Shown here: positions 39,387 to 48,629 of the stretch, in pieces
How the letters are laid out: each line of letters opens with the position of its first letter
How positions within the stretch are numbered: position 1 is the stretch's first letter
DNA from: Bacillus sp. EB106-08-02-XG196
GTDB taxonomy: Bacteria; Bacillota; Bacilli; Bacillales; Cytobacillaceae
Reading direction: 5' to 3'
Length of the DNA: 64,000 nt
Assembly: GCF_013396335.1 (NCBI RefSeq)
Contig: NZ_JABWSY010000005.1
Location: 248,001 to 312,000, forward strand
Translations under genes and position numbers: made by a program
Notes under the pieces: generated by a model
Database searches by the model: none
Told to the model about the DNA's origin: nothing
Seen by the model: the letters and a program-made list of their open reading frames with translations, nothing else

Positions 39387-39395
39387 TGTTATAAT
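39387..39395 (+). promoter_or_regulatory. Extended -10 promoter of the exopolysaccharide operon
   Basis: TG-T-TATAAT at 39387-39395, about 40 bp before the chain-length regulator start. The -35 region is poor, which fits an extended -10 promoter and possible activator control. Confidence 0.55.
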
Positions 39396-39434
39396 ACTTT
39401 TTGTTTTTATTGAACACATACAGGAGGATTACTA

Positions 39435-40184
39435 ATGGAAGAAACAATTAGTTTAAAAGAGCTGCTGGAGACGTTAAAAAAGCGGCTGGTTATGATTATA
39501 CTCATTACGATGACAGCTGGTTTAGTAAGTGGAATCGTAAGTTACTTTTTTCTAACCCCAATCTATCAAGCTTCGACACAAATACTCGTTAACCAGGAAA
39601 AAACAGAACAATCATTCTACAGTCCTAGCGACGTTCAAACAAACTTACAATTAATTAACACCTATATTGAAATCATCAAAAGTCCTGTAATTCTTAACAA
39701 GGTTAACGATAACTTAGGGCTAGATATGACTTACAGCCAATTAAATGGAAAAGTTACAGTCGTCAATCAAAAAGATTCACAGGTAGTCAACGTGACAGTT
39801 CAAGATCCAGATCCGAATATGGCAGCGAAAATTGCCAATAGCATCGTAGATGTTTTCAAAGTAGATATTGAATCAATTATGAATGTTAAAAATGTAAGTG
39901 TCCTTGCAGAGGCAACAGTAGCAGATAATCAATCTCCGATTAAACCACAGCCAGTTATGAATATTGCGATAGCTTTAGTTGTCGGTTTAATGGCAGCAGT
40001 AGGACTTGCCTTCTTACTGGAGTACTTTGACAACACCGTTAAAAATGAACAAGATATTGAAAAAATATTGGAACTTCCGATACTAGGTGTTATTGCACAG
40101 ATAGATGACCAAAAAATGGAAGAATTGAAGAAGCGGAAAGCAGGAACTAGAGCAGCAGGAAGAGGTGAGACTTATGGTGTTTAA
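39435..40184 (+). CDS. Polysaccharide chain-length regulator / tyrosine kinase modulator (Wzz, YveK type)
   Basis: 249 residues. Membrane helices at about 18-40 and 175-197 flank an outer domain, the Wzz/CapA layout (TIYQAS-type entry: YFFLTPIYQASTQILVNQ; exit PIKPQPVMNIAIALVVGL). In Gram-positive bacteria this protein activates the separate BY-kinase, encoded here by the next gene with an 11-bp overlap. AGGAGG precedes the ATG. First gene of the exopolysaccharide operon. Confidence 0.9.
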   Translation: MEETISLKELLETLKKRLVMIILITMTAGLVSGIVSYFFLTPIYQASTQILVNQEKTEQSFYSPSDVQTNLQLINTYIEIIKSPVILNKVNDNLGLDMTYSQLNGKVTVVNQKDSQVVNVTVQDPDPNMAAKIANSIVDVFKVDIESIMNVKNVSVLAEATVADNQSPIKPQPVMNIAIALVVGLMAAVGLAFLLEYFDNTVKNEQDIEKILELPILGVIAQIDDQKMEELKKRKAGTRAAGRGETYGV

Positions 40185-40878
40185 GAGAAATAAGAAGCTG
40201 AAAATAACCGACCCAAGTCGAAAGCTGATTGCCAACCTTGATCCAAAGTCGCCAATTTCTGAGCAATATAGAACGATTCGGACAAATGTACAATACTCCT
40301 CTATAGATAAAGAGCTTAAAACCTTAATGGTTACCTCATCAGGACCTGGAGAGGGAAAATCAACAACCGCTGCAAATCTGGCAGTCGTTTTTGCTCAGCT
40401 TGGGAAAAAGGTACTGCTTGTAGATGCGGACCTTCGTAAACCAACTGTTCACCGGTCTTTTGGTGTCAATAACTTATTTGGATTTTCAACTGTCTTAACG
40501 AAGCAAGCAACACTAGCGAGCTCAATCCTTGAGACAGAGGAAAAAGATTTATTTATCTTAACGAGCGGGCCAATTCCTCCAAATCCAGCAGAGTTACTAA
40601 GCTCAAAATCGATGGAACAATTTATGGAAGAAGCGAAAGAACAATTTGATTATGTTTTATTTGATACACCGCCATTATTAGCGGTTGCCGACCCACAAAT
40701 TCTTGCGAATAAAGTGGATGGTTCTATTTTTGTTGTCTATAGCGGGAGAACTCAAATTGACCAGGCGAAAAAAGCGAAGGAATTGCTCGAAAATGCACAA
40801 AGCAAATTAATTGGTGTCGTTTTAAACCATAAGGAAATGAGAAACAATGATTACTACTATTATTATGGTGCTAAATAA
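40174..40878 (+). CDS. Capsule/exopolysaccharide BY-type tyrosine kinase (CpsD/YwqD type)
   Basis: 234 residues from ATG 40174. Walker A SSGPGEGKSTTAANL, Walker A' LLVDADLRKP and Walker B VLFDTPPLL are typical of bacterial tyrosine kinases. The C-terminus ends in a tyrosine cluster (NNDYYYYYGAK), the autophosphorylation tail. It works with the upstream membrane modulator and is dephosphorylated by the PHP phosphatase encoded downstream. It controls polymer length and export, and often Ugd activity. Confidence 0.93.
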   Translation: MVFKRNKKLKITDPSRKLIANLDPKSPISEQYRTIRTNVQYSSIDKELKTLMVTSSGPGEGKSTTAANLAVVFAQLGKKVLLVDADLRKPTVHRSFGVNNLFGFSTVLTKQATLASSILETEEKDLFILTSGPIPPNPAELLSSKSMEQFMEEAKEQFDYVLFDTPPLLAVADPQILANKVDGSIFVVYSGRTQIDQAKKAKELLENAQSKLIGVVLNHKEMRNNDYYYYYGAK

Positions 40879-40980
40879 CTAGTTTTCGACAAAATCCACC
40901 CCTTTACCATACCTTTCGACGGTGTTACCATGAATATTGTCGGGGAAAAATAACAATCTATTGGAAAGAGAGTGCTGCAC

Positions 40981-41745
40981 ATGATTGATTTACATTGTCA
41001 TATCTTGCCTGGTGTGGATGATGGGGCACAGTCTCTTTCTGATAGTCTGAGCATGGCGAGGAAGGCAGTAGAGCAAGGGATACAAAGAATCGTAGCAACA
41101 CCCCATCACATGAATAACTCCTATGAAAATCCGAAGCATTCCATTATGGATAGAGTGAAAGACTTAAACGAAAAGTTACAGGAAGAAAAGATAGAGTTAG
41201 AGGTATTACCTGGTCAAGAGGTTCGAATCCATGGTGAAATGATGGAAGGCTATAAGGCAGGAGAAATCCTACCCGTTAATCATACACCGTATCTGTTAGT
41301 TGAATTCCCATCGAATCATGTACCTAGGTATACCGAAAAGCTGTTTTATGATCTGCAAATGAATGGACTGATCCCAGTCATTGTTCATCCGGAACGAAAT
41401 CAGGAAATCATTGAACGTCCTGAACTACTTTATCAATTAGTAAAAAAAGGCGCTATGACACAAGTCACAGCTGCCAGCATCTGCGGAGACTTCGGTAAGA
41501 AAATTAGGAATTTTTCAATCCAATTAATAGAAGCGAATCTAACACACTTCATTGCTTCTGACGCCCATAATACAACCACTAGAACATTTAAAATGAGAGA
41601 CGCCTTTGGTGTCATTGAAAAAAAGTTTGGAAATGAAATGGTGTACTACTTTGGTGAAAATGCTAACCTCCTTATTGATGGGAAGCATGTCTATAAAGAA
41701 GACCCAGAACGAATAAAAAGAAAAAGGATATTTTATCTATTTTAA
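40981..41745 (+). CDS. Tyrosine-protein phosphatase, PHP family (CpsB/YwqE type)
   Basis: 254 residues from ATG 40981. The PHP metal-binding start MIDLHCHILPGVDDGAQ, then ATPHHMNN, LEVLPGQEVRIHGE, PVIVHPERN and FIASDAHN give the full metal-ligand set of Mn-dependent phosphotyrosine phosphatases. It should reset the kinase encoded upstream. A 100-bp gap separates it from the kinase gene. Confidence 0.92.
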   Translation: MIDLHCHILPGVDDGAQSLSDSLSMARKAVEQGIQRIVATPHHMNNSYENPKHSIMDRVKDLNEKLQEEKIELEVLPGQEVRIHGEMMEGYKAGEILPVNHTPYLLVEFPSNHVPRYTEKLFYDLQMNGLIPVIVHPERNQEIIERPELLYQLVKKGAMTQVTAASICGDFGKKIRNFSIQLIEANLTHFIASDAHNTTTRTFKMRDAFGVIEKKFGNEMVYYFGENANLLIDGKHVYKEDPERIKRKRIFYLF

Positions 41746-41775
41746 AATTCCTACTAAGCCGATAAGAATGAACGA

Positions 41776-41935
41776 CTAAGGCTATACTTCTTTCAGGCTT
41801 AACAACCTGAAACGGCGATGCTCTCTGTCCGTTATCCACGGGGGCACTCGGTTATGCTGTGGGAGGGAAGCTTCATCTTCAATCCTTAGACGCATGTCGT
41901 CAATAGCATGATGTGAGGATGGGTTAGATGCCCAA
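41776..41935 (+). ncRNA. Probable EAR (epsC) antitermination RNA
   Basis: The 316-bp gap between the phosphatase gene and galU holds a GC-rich, clearly structured block in AT-rich surroundings. CTAAGG (41776) can pair with CCTTAG (41884) to close it; inside are CAGG/CCTG (41794/41806), ACGG/CCGT and a GGGGGCACTCGG...GTGGGAGGG segment, followed by GACG/CGTC. In B. subtilis the EAR element sits at the same place, between the early eps regulatory genes and the sugar genes, and promotes processive antitermination. Identity is inferred from position and structure. Confidence 0.6.
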
Positions 41936-42061
41936 TTTTTAAATAAGACATAAATACTTAATGAAAGGATAAGCCTAGCAAACGCTTGCATTTCCATTAG
42001 GTATTTATTTTTTTGAGAATATTTAGATAAACGAAAGAAAGATATAGAGGAGGATATAAAA

Positions 42062-42955
42062 GTGAAAAGAGTGCGAAAAGCCATTATTCCGGCTGCAGGA
42101 TTAGGAACTAGATTCCTTCCAGCAACGAAAGCAATGCCCAAAGAGATGTTACCAATCGTAGATAAGCCAACGATTCAGTACATAATCGAAGAAGCAGTCG
42201 CTTCCGGTATTGAAGATATTATCATTGTAACGGGTAAAGGGAAGCGGGCGATTGAAGATCACTTCGATAATGCGATGGAGCTGGAACAAAATTTAATTGA
42301 TAAAGAAAAGTACGATTTATTAGAAAAAGTTCAGTACCCAACAAAACTGGCAGACATTCACTACATCCGCCAAAAAGAGCCAAAAGGACTTGGACATGCA
42401 GTATGGTGTGCTCGTAACTTTATCGGGAATGAACCTTTTGCTGTTTTATTAGGTGATGATATCGTTCAAAGTGAAACACCCTGTTTAAAACAGTTGATTA
42501 ACCAATATGAAGATACGTTCTCTTCCGTAATCGGTGTTCAAACAGTAGCAGATTCTGATACACACCGATATGGAATTATCGATCCATCTACACAAGAAGG
42601 ACGTCGCTACCAGGTTAGTAACTTTGTAGAAAAGCCAAAACCAGGCACTGCACCTTCAAATCTAGCGATTATGGGACGCTACATCCTAACTCCAGAAATC
42701 TTCATGTTTCTAGACCGTCAAGAAAAAGGAGCAGGCGGCGAGATTCAGTTAACAGATGCCATTCAGAGGTTAAATGAAATCCAAAGAGTATTTGCCTTTG
42801 ACTTTGAGGGTAAACGTTATGACGTTGGAGAAAAATTCGGATTTGTTAAGACAACGATTGAATTTGCGTTGCAGCACGAAGACCTCCATGATGATATGCT
42901 AGATTACTTGAAAAATCTAGTTACTTCATTCGATAAAGAAAAAGTAGTGTTATAG
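42062..42955 (+). CDS. galU: UTP-glucose-1-phosphate uridylyltransferase
   Basis: 297 residues, GTG 42062 after GGAGGAT. The nucleotidyltransferase start is [40 protein letters not shown]. Later come [30 protein letters not shown] and [13 protein letters not shown], all GalU/GtaB hallmarks. It makes UDP-glucose, which Ugd (57228) can oxidise to UDP-glucuronate. First gene after the structured leader. Confidence 0.95.
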   Translation: MKRVRKAIIPAAGLGTRFLPATKAMPKEMLPIVDKPTIQYIIEEAVASGIEDIIIVTGKGKRAIEDHFDNAMELEQNLIDKEKYDLLEKVQYPTKLADIHYIRQKEPKGLGHAVWCARNFIGNEPFAVLLGDDIVQSETPCLKQLINQYEDTFSSVIGVQTVADSDTHRYGIIDPSTQEGRRYQVSNFVEKPKPGTAPSNLAIMGRYILTPEIFMFLDRQEKGAGGEIQLTDAIQRLNEIQRVFAFDFEGKRYDVGEKFGFVKTTIEFALQHEDLHDDMLDYLKNLVTSFDKEKVVL

Positions 42956-42973
42956 AGAAGGAAGGGGTCTAGG

Positions 42974-43645
42974 TTGTCTAATTTAGCAAATCAAGATGTT
43001 GGCTTTATAGAAAAGCAAACTACGAATGTAAATGATGGAAAGATTTATCTATTTATTAAAAGATTAGTAGATATTGTTGGCTCATTATGCGGAATTATCT
43101 TTTTAGGTTCTCTCTTTTTGATCATTGCAATCCTGATAAAAGTTGAGGACCCAAAAGGAACTGTCTTTTTCTCACAAAAGCGAGTGGGTTTAAATGGAAA
43201 AGAATTTAAAATGTATAAGTTCCGCTCAATGGTATCAAACGCTGAAGAGAAACTGGCTGAACTATTAAAATACAATGAGATAAACGGTGCGATGTTTAAG
43301 ATGAAGGATGACCCTCGAATTACGAAGGTGGGAAAATATATTCGCAAAACTAGTATCGATGAACTGCCGCAGCTCTTTAATGTATTAAAAGGGGATATGA
43401 GCTTAGTTGGTCCACGTCCTCCTCTTCCTAGGGAAGTAGCCCTTTATTCTGAGTATGATAAGCAACGTTTATTAGTAACTCCAGGTTGTACGGGACTTTG
43501 GCAAGTGAGCGGGAGAAATAGCGTTGGATTTAAGGAAATGATCGAGCTCGATCTTGCTTATATCAACAAGCGTTCTACTAAACTTGATATCAAAATAATA
43601 TTTAGGACAATATTTGTATTGTTTGGGTCTAAGGACGCATTCTGA
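42974..43645 (+). CDS. Polyprenyl-phosphate sugar-1-phosphate transferase (WcaJ/EpsL type)
   Basis: 223 residues, TTG 42974 after AAGGGG. One membrane helix (about 30-55), then the catalytic domain typical of priming transferases: FFSQKRVGLNGKEFKMYKFRSM, DPRITKVGKYIRKTSIDELPQLFNVLKGDMSLVGPRPP and PGCTGLWQVSGRN. It attaches the first sugar phosphate to undecaprenyl phosphate on the inner face of the membrane and so starts each repeat unit. Confidence 0.94.
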   Translation: MSNLANQDVGFIEKQTTNVNDGKIYLFIKRLVDIVGSLCGIIFLGSLFLIIAILIKVEDPKGTVFFSQKRVGLNGKEFKMYKFRSMVSNAEEKLAELLKYNEINGAMFKMKDDPRITKVGKYIRKTSIDELPQLFNVLKGDMSLVGPRPPLPREVALYSEYDKQRLLVTPGCTGLWQVSGRNSVGFKEMIELDLAYINKRSTKLDIKIIFRTIFVLFGSKDAF

Positions 43646-44246
43646 ATAATGTTTTGAAAATAGATTATTTGTAATTAATTCCAAAAAAACTATATCTGGT
43701 TACCTTGCTAATAAATGCCCTATAATTAGCAAAGGAAAAATAATGCTGTATGTATTTCAATTCTTTATGTTAAATATGCCGAGCTGTTGTTTTCGTTCAA
43801 GAAGTTTTCTACAAAGTGATTAATAATAGAGTTTATTATATTTATAAGTAATCGTTATTATTATCTAAAAATCGCTTATCATTAGAAAAGGACTTAACTG
43901 GAGATGAATTGCTCGGTTTATCTTTTTTTTAACAAAAGTATTAGGAAAATGCATGTGGATAGGTGTTGGGGAAAACACCTATCTTTTGGAATTACTGGGA
44001 AATGGTAAGTAGTGGTTTTAATGTCCACATATAGCTCAATAATAAATTAAAGAATAAACTAAATAAATATCTAATGTTAGGGCATGCAGGAGATAGCATG
44101 AATTATCATTAGATATTTATTATTGTTGAATATATTTAATCTTCTTAAAACAAAACAAAACAATTTTCCCACAAAGATACATCGTAATTAGAGTAATTTA
44201 TCTTAACAAAGAAATATATTAAATTTAAAAAAAGAAATGAGGATAT
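43646..44246. other. 600-bp gap with two hairpins at the entrance to the AT-rich block
   Basis: No gene seen. A terminator-like stem GATAGGTGTT/AACACCTATC with TTTT lies at 43957-43987. A larger nested stem lies at 44062-44121 (next entry). The change from normal to very AT-rich sequence begins here, suggesting that the glycosyltransferase block was acquired as a cassette. Confidence 0.6.
44062..44121. repeat. Nested stem-loop in the exopolysaccharide locus
   Basis: AATAAATATCTAATG and CATTAGATATTTATT form a perfect 15-bp stem. Its 30-base loop contains a second stem CATGC/GCATG around AGGAGATA, which looks like a ribosome site held in a loop. No start codon follows at useful spacing. Confidence 0.65.
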
Positions 44247-45512
44247 ATGGAGAAAATACTATTTATAACAAATCGAATTCCCTTTCCTAATACGGATGGA
44301 AGAAAAAATATCCTATTACAATATATCGGGGACATAAAAAAATTATTTCCAAACGCAAAAATATTTAATTACACATTTGTTGATGACATGAAATTCTTAG
44401 AGAAAAAGCCAGAAATAATATCAAATATTACTATTCTTAAAAGACCAGGATTAATAGAGAAAGCTTATAACCTCCTGGTTTGTACTTTAATTCTCCGTAA
44501 ATTTCCAATTCAAGTTTCGTTATTTTATAGTAGGAAAACACACAAACAAATTTTGAAAGAAATTGAAATTGAAAAACCGAATTTAATAATTTATGACATG
44601 GTTCGAGTTTCAGAATATGTCAGAGGAATGCCTAAAGACTGTATTCATATTCTCAATTATGATGATTTATTATCTTTAAGATATAAGAGACAAATTCAAT
44701 GGTTAGAATATATACCTTCTGTAATAGGAGGGTTTGCTAATAAAATTCCTAAAGTGATTAATGGAGTATTTAATTCTAAATCGATCCAAGGATTGATTTT
44801 AAAAATAGAGAGTGAATTATTGAAAAGATATGAGTTAAGAGTAAATAAATATTTCCACCACTTAGTCTTCACATCACCAAAAGAAGCGGATGATTTTAAA
44901 AAATTATCTATGCATCCTTCTTGTGAAGGAATTCCCATGCATTTTCCTAATAGTAAAATACAAAGTGGTCCACAAGAAGTTCAATTCAATAAAATAGTTT
45001 TTGTAGGTAAAATGGATATTCCACACAATGTGGCAGCAGTTATGTATTTTTGTGAAAAAATATTCCCAGCCATTAAAAAGGAAATGCCTGACATAAAGTT
45101 CCATATAGTTGGAAAAAGTCCTAATAAATCAATAATTAATCTTGAGAAACAATTTAGTGATGTTTATGTTACAGGAGAAATAGAAGACTTGCAAACATTT
45201 ATTATAGATGCTGGAGTTTTTGTAGCCCCTCTATTATTTGGGACGGGAATTAAGACTAAAATAATAGAGGCACTCTCGTTGGGAATACCTGTTGTAACAA
45301 CCCCTATTGGAGCTGAAGGTATAGTTTATAAAAACGAACAGGATCTATTTGTAACTGAAAATGACAATCAATTCGCTAAATATATAATTGATTTAGTTAA
45401 TAATCATGATAGAAATATTAATGCTAGAAGATACGCAAATAATTTTTTTCAAGAAAATTATACAAGTGAGCATAATATTGGAGTTTGGGAAAGGGTATTG
45501 AAACACAAATAA
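44247..45512 (+). CDS. Glycosyltransferase, family 4-like (GT-B)
   Basis: 421 residues. The start MEKILFITNRIPFPNTDGRKNILLQYI is the GT-B N-terminal domain entry. The C-terminal domain shows KIVFVGKMDIPHNVAAVMYF, KFHIVGKSPN and the acceptor/donor motif APLLFGTGIKTKIIEALSLGIPVVTT, as in GT4 sugar transferases. It adds a sugar to the lipid-linked repeat on the cytoplasmic side. Very AT-rich codon use compared with galU. Confidence 0.88.
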   Translation: MEKILFITNRIPFPNTDGRKNILLQYIGDIKKLFPNAKIFNYTFVDDMKFLEKKPEIISNITILKRPGLIEKAYNLLVCTLILRKFPIQVSLFYSRKTHKQILKEIEIEKPNLIIYDMVRVSEYVRGMPKDCIHILNYDDLLSLRYKRQIQWLEYIPSVIGGFANKIPKVINGVFNSKSIQGLILKIESELLKRYELRVNKYFHHLVFTSPKEADDFKKLSMHPSCEGIPMHFPNSKIQSGPQEVQFNKIVFVGKMDIPHNVAAVMYFCEKIFPAIKKEMPDIKFHIVGKSPNKSIINLEKQFSDVYVTGEIEDLQTFIIDAGVFVAPLLFGTGIKTKIIEALSLGIPVVTTPIGAEGIVYKNEQDLFVTENDNQFAKYIIDLVNNHDRNINARRYANNFFQENYTSEHNIGVWERVLKHK

Positions 45513-45535
45513 TATCACATAAGGGGAAGGTATCT

Positions 45536-46423
45536 ATGGATGGGAAAGTATCTATTGTAATCCCAACTGTGAATAGAATTGATAAGCTTCTTAGTGTTCT
45601 TTCTAGCTATTTACAGCAAAAAAACATTTTAGAAATTATTATTATTGATGATTGTAGTACAGATGGAACAGAAAAATATTTCAAAGATAATTATAATTCT
45701 AAAATAAGGTTTGTGAAAAATGAGTCTCCTTTGGGTGCAGCAAAATCCAAATTTAAAGGAATACAAATTGCTAAGGGCGATTACATTTTGTTTGGTGAGG
45801 ATGATCTTTATTTAGAAAAAGATTATACAGAGGTTTTAATTGCAAATTTGTTAAAAGAAAATGCGGATTTTATTGCCGGAAGAATTATATATTTAAATGA
45901 ACAAGAATCTGAAGAAGATGCGTTAAATAGAAATAATATTTTTGTTGAGAACTTGTATGATAAGTATTTTAATCATAATTTCTATAGTACTAGTACGAAA
46001 AATGAAGATGTAATATTCTTGCATGGTATTTATTTAGTAAGAACTGCAGTAATTAGAAATATCGGTATAGATGGAAATTATAAGGGAAATGGTTGGAGAG
46101 AAGAAACTGATCCCTTAATTGTTGCAAAATCCCAAGGGCGTAAAGTCATTTTTTGTCCATTTACAGTTTGTTTTCACTTGCCAAGAGGAATTGATAAAGG
46201 CGGACAGCATAATAATAACAAATTAATATATGAATTTTGGGTGTTCAAAAATAATCTCTACTTTTTTAAAAAAAATCAATTATTCCTAAGGCAAAACAAT
46301 ATTATAAAAGGTAACCCATATAAAGAAAATATCCTTTATATGTCCCATAGAATATATAACAACTATTTATTGAAAATAATACCTAAATTCAAAAAGGCAC
46401 TAAAAACTAGAGGGGGAAATTAA
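45536..46423 (+). CDS. Glycosyltransferase family 2 (GT-A)
   Basis: 295 residues from ATG 45536 (GGGGAAGG upstream). The GT2 start KVSIVIPTVNRIDKLLSVLSSYLQQ is followed by EIIIIDDCSTDGTEKYF and the metal-binding triad as EDD in ILFGEDDLYLEKDY, where most members have DxD. GNGWREETDPLIVAKSQG holds the likely catalytic acid region. Cytosolic, membrane-associated; adds one sugar of the repeat unit. Confidence 0.88.
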   Translation: MDGKVSIVIPTVNRIDKLLSVLSSYLQQKNILEIIIIDDCSTDGTEKYFKDNYNSKIRFVKNESPLGAAKSKFKGIQIAKGDYILFGEDDLYLEKDYTEVLIANLLKENADFIAGRIIYLNEQESEEDALNRNNIFVENLYDKYFNHNFYSTSTKNEDVIFLHGIYLVRTAVIRNIGIDGNYKGNGWREETDPLIVAKSQGRKVIFCPFTVCFHLPRGIDKGGQHNNNKLIYEFWVFKNNLYFFKKNQLFLRQNNIIKGNPYKENILYMSHRIYNNYLLKIIPKFKKALKTRGGN

Positions 46424-46425
46424 TT

Positions 46426-47580
46426 TTGAACTGTAAAAAAATTGCTATATTTTCTCCTTTTGCTCCACCACAGAGAAGTGCAGCTGTAACGAGGATAGTC
46501 AGCTTAAGAAATTACTTAATCAATAAAGCACTAGAAACAAGAATAATCTCACCGGTTCATCTAAAGACACATGAAGAAAAAATTCCAGATTATGTAATAT
46601 ACTATAATAAGATAACAGAGCTGTTTCGAATCTTTAGTGATTTTGATGTTATCATCATCACCACTCCTCCTGGAAACTATGCATTTAAGGCAAGTATCAT
46701 TGCTAAGTTACTAAGAAAAAAAGTAATAATTGACGTTCGTGATCCTTGGACACTTGCGCAGTTGGAGCTAAATCTAATTAAAAAAGGTAGTCCAAAGTAT
46801 ATAAAACAAATAGTAATGGAGAAAATAACTTATATATTAGCAGATGTTATTTCATTTGTTTCCGATTATTTAGCGAATTACATGCAGAAAAATAGACTCT
46901 ATAATTCCAAAAAGAAGGTAATTATTGCACCTAATGGAGTGGAACCTCAAAGTTTTAATTACAGTAAAGTCGAAAGAGATGTAATTAGAAATGAATTGAA
47001 TATTCCTAAAGATGCAACTGTTCTTACTTATGTAGGTATTATTGGTGGGAAAGAATTAGACAAGTTTCTAAAAGTTGTTGCTCCATTGATTAAAAAGAAT
47101 AATATGTATATATTGTTCATTTTAATCGTAGATAAGTGGTCTCAGCATTTAAAGGAAGAGTTAGTAGACATAGCTTCCGACTTAAAAGTTAATAATCGGT
47201 TACGGATTATATCATCAGTGGAGCATGACAAAGTATACAAGTATTTATCTAGTGCAGATATTGCATTAAACCCTTTACCTGAAAATTTAAACTATTGTTT
47301 TCCAGTCAAAACTTTTGAATATATGGCCAATGAGTTATATATATCAGCAAAAGGACCTAGTGAGGGACCTTTATATACACTTATTAAGGAACATGACTTT
47401 GGTTTTTATGCAAAAAACTGGTCCGAATACTACCATAGCTTAGAAAATGTTATCGCTATGTATCACGAGGATGGTATACGTTCTAAAGGAAAAGAAGGTA
47501 GAGAAATAGTAGTAAAGCAATTTCAAAGAGAATTTGCCAATGAAAAAATCTATCAAAGTATCATGGGGTTAAACCAATGA
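46426..47580 (+). CDS. Glycosyltransferase, GT4-like
   Basis: 384 residues, TTG 46426 after AGGGGGAAA and 3 bp after the previous stop. GT-B layout: KKIAIFSPFAPPQRSAAVTRIVSL at the start, VIIDVRDPWTLAQLELN, then KKVIIAPNGVEPQSFNYS at the hinge and LTYVGIIGGKELDKFL. The C-terminal end NPLPENLNYCFPVKTFEYMANELYIS holds the donor-binding glutamate region. WcaI/WbuB-like. The stop overlaps the next start by 4 bp. Confidence 0.86.
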   Translation: MNCKKIAIFSPFAPPQRSAAVTRIVSLRNYLINKALETRIISPVHLKTHEEKIPDYVIYYNKITELFRIFSDFDVIIITTPPGNYAFKASIIAKLLRKKVIIDVRDPWTLAQLELNLIKKGSPKYIKQIVMEKITYILADVISFVSDYLANYMQKNRLYNSKKKVIIAPNGVEPQSFNYSKVERDVIRNELNIPKDATVLTYVGIIGGKELDKFLKVVAPLIKKNNMYILFILIVDKWSQHLKEELVDIASDLKVNNRLRIISSVEHDKVYKYLSSADIALNPLPENLNYCFPVKTFEYMANELYISAKGPSEGPLYTLIKEHDFGFYAKNWSEYYHSLENVIAMYHEDGIRSKGKEGREIVVKQFQREFANEKIYQSIMGLNQ

Positions 47581-48629
47581 GAGTCGCTATCCTAACACCC
47601 TACTCTAGTGAAATGAAACGTGGAGGAGTAGAAATTGCAAATGCATATTTAGAGACTATCTTTGAGGAAGTTGATTATTTTTATTACGAAAATGAAAGTA
47701 AATTTAAGGAATGTACAAAACTTTATACAATATTTAAGGAAGAAATAATGTCTTACCATGTTGGAAGGAAGTTTATTAAAGCTAGTAAAAAAGAGAAATA
47801 TGATCTCATAATATCGAATGGAATGTATGGTTGGATGGTGAAATTAGCAAATTTATCAATTCCACGCATTAATATTTATCATGGGAATTATATTGGTTAC
47901 CACAAGAGTACAAATTTAGAGTGGAATTTAAAATCTAAAGTTGTATCTAAAATACACAAATTTTTCGAGAAATTAAGTAGTTCTAAAAACAAAAACATTA
48001 CTGTTTCAAAATTTAATCAAAAGCAACTAAAAAGATATTATAAAATCAACTCAGAAGTTATCCATTTAGGTATTGATGCCAGTAAGTTTCAGTATGTAGA
48101 ACAACAGAAGGCTAGAACTCTATTGGGTTTGCCAGAAAACAAGAAGATTTTTTTATTTGTTGGACGCTTAGAAAGAAGTAAAGGTATAGACATCATAAAA
48201 AAAGTGGTGGAAAAATATCCAGAGTTTATATTTGCTTTCGTTGGAGAAGGGGAACGTTTAATAGAAAATTCAAACGCAGTATACTTTTCAAGTCAAGACT
48301 ATAGAAAAATGAATATTTTTTATTCTGCTGTAAATGGAGTTTTAATACCCTCACTTTTCGAATCTGCAAGTTTAGTAGCATTAGAATCAATGATGTGTGG
48401 TACCCCTATATTAATGAATAAAACAGGTTATGCGGAAGAAATTGCAGAAGTTTATCCGAACTTTGTGACTGATATTGAAAATTATATAAAATCTTTTGAG
48501 AGATTTATTATCACATGTGATAAATCTTCTAAAGATAGACTTATAACTTGGGTAAAAAGTAAATACTCTATACCTTATTTCTATCATCGCTGGGATACTT
48601 TTGTTAAACGAATTTTGGAGGAATTATGA
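47577..48629 (+). CDS. Glycosyltransferase, GT4-like
   Basis: 350 residues; ATGA overlap with the preceding gene. The start MRVAILTPYSSEMKRGGVEIANAYL, hinge EVIHLGIDASKFQYV, then FLFVGRLERSKGIDIIKKVVEKYP and the donor motif VLIPSLFESASLVALESMMCGTPILM define a GT4 enzyme. Overlaps the next gene by 4 bp, so the block is tightly translated. Confidence 0.88.
   Translation: MRVAILTPYSSEMKRGGVEIANAYLETIFEEVDYFYYENESKFKECTKLYTIFKEEIMSYHVGRKFIKASKKEKYDLIISNGMYGWMVKLANLSIPRINIYHGNYIGYHKSTNLEWNLKSKVVSKIHKFFEKLSSSKNKNITVSKFNQKQLKRYYKINSEVIHLGIDASKFQYVEQQKARTLLGLPENKKIFLFVGRLERSKGIDIIKKVVEKYPEFIFAFVGEGERLIENSNAVYFSSQDYRKMNIFYSAVNGVLIPSLFESASLVALESMMCGTPILMNKTGYAEEIAEVYPNFVTDIENYIKSFERFIITCDKSSKDRLITWVKSKYSIPYFYHRWDTFVKRILEEL

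Noticed and set aside
41782..42141. 119-residue minus-strand frame over the galU leader
   Set aside because: It overlaps the structured leader and the galU start, and has no supporting signals.
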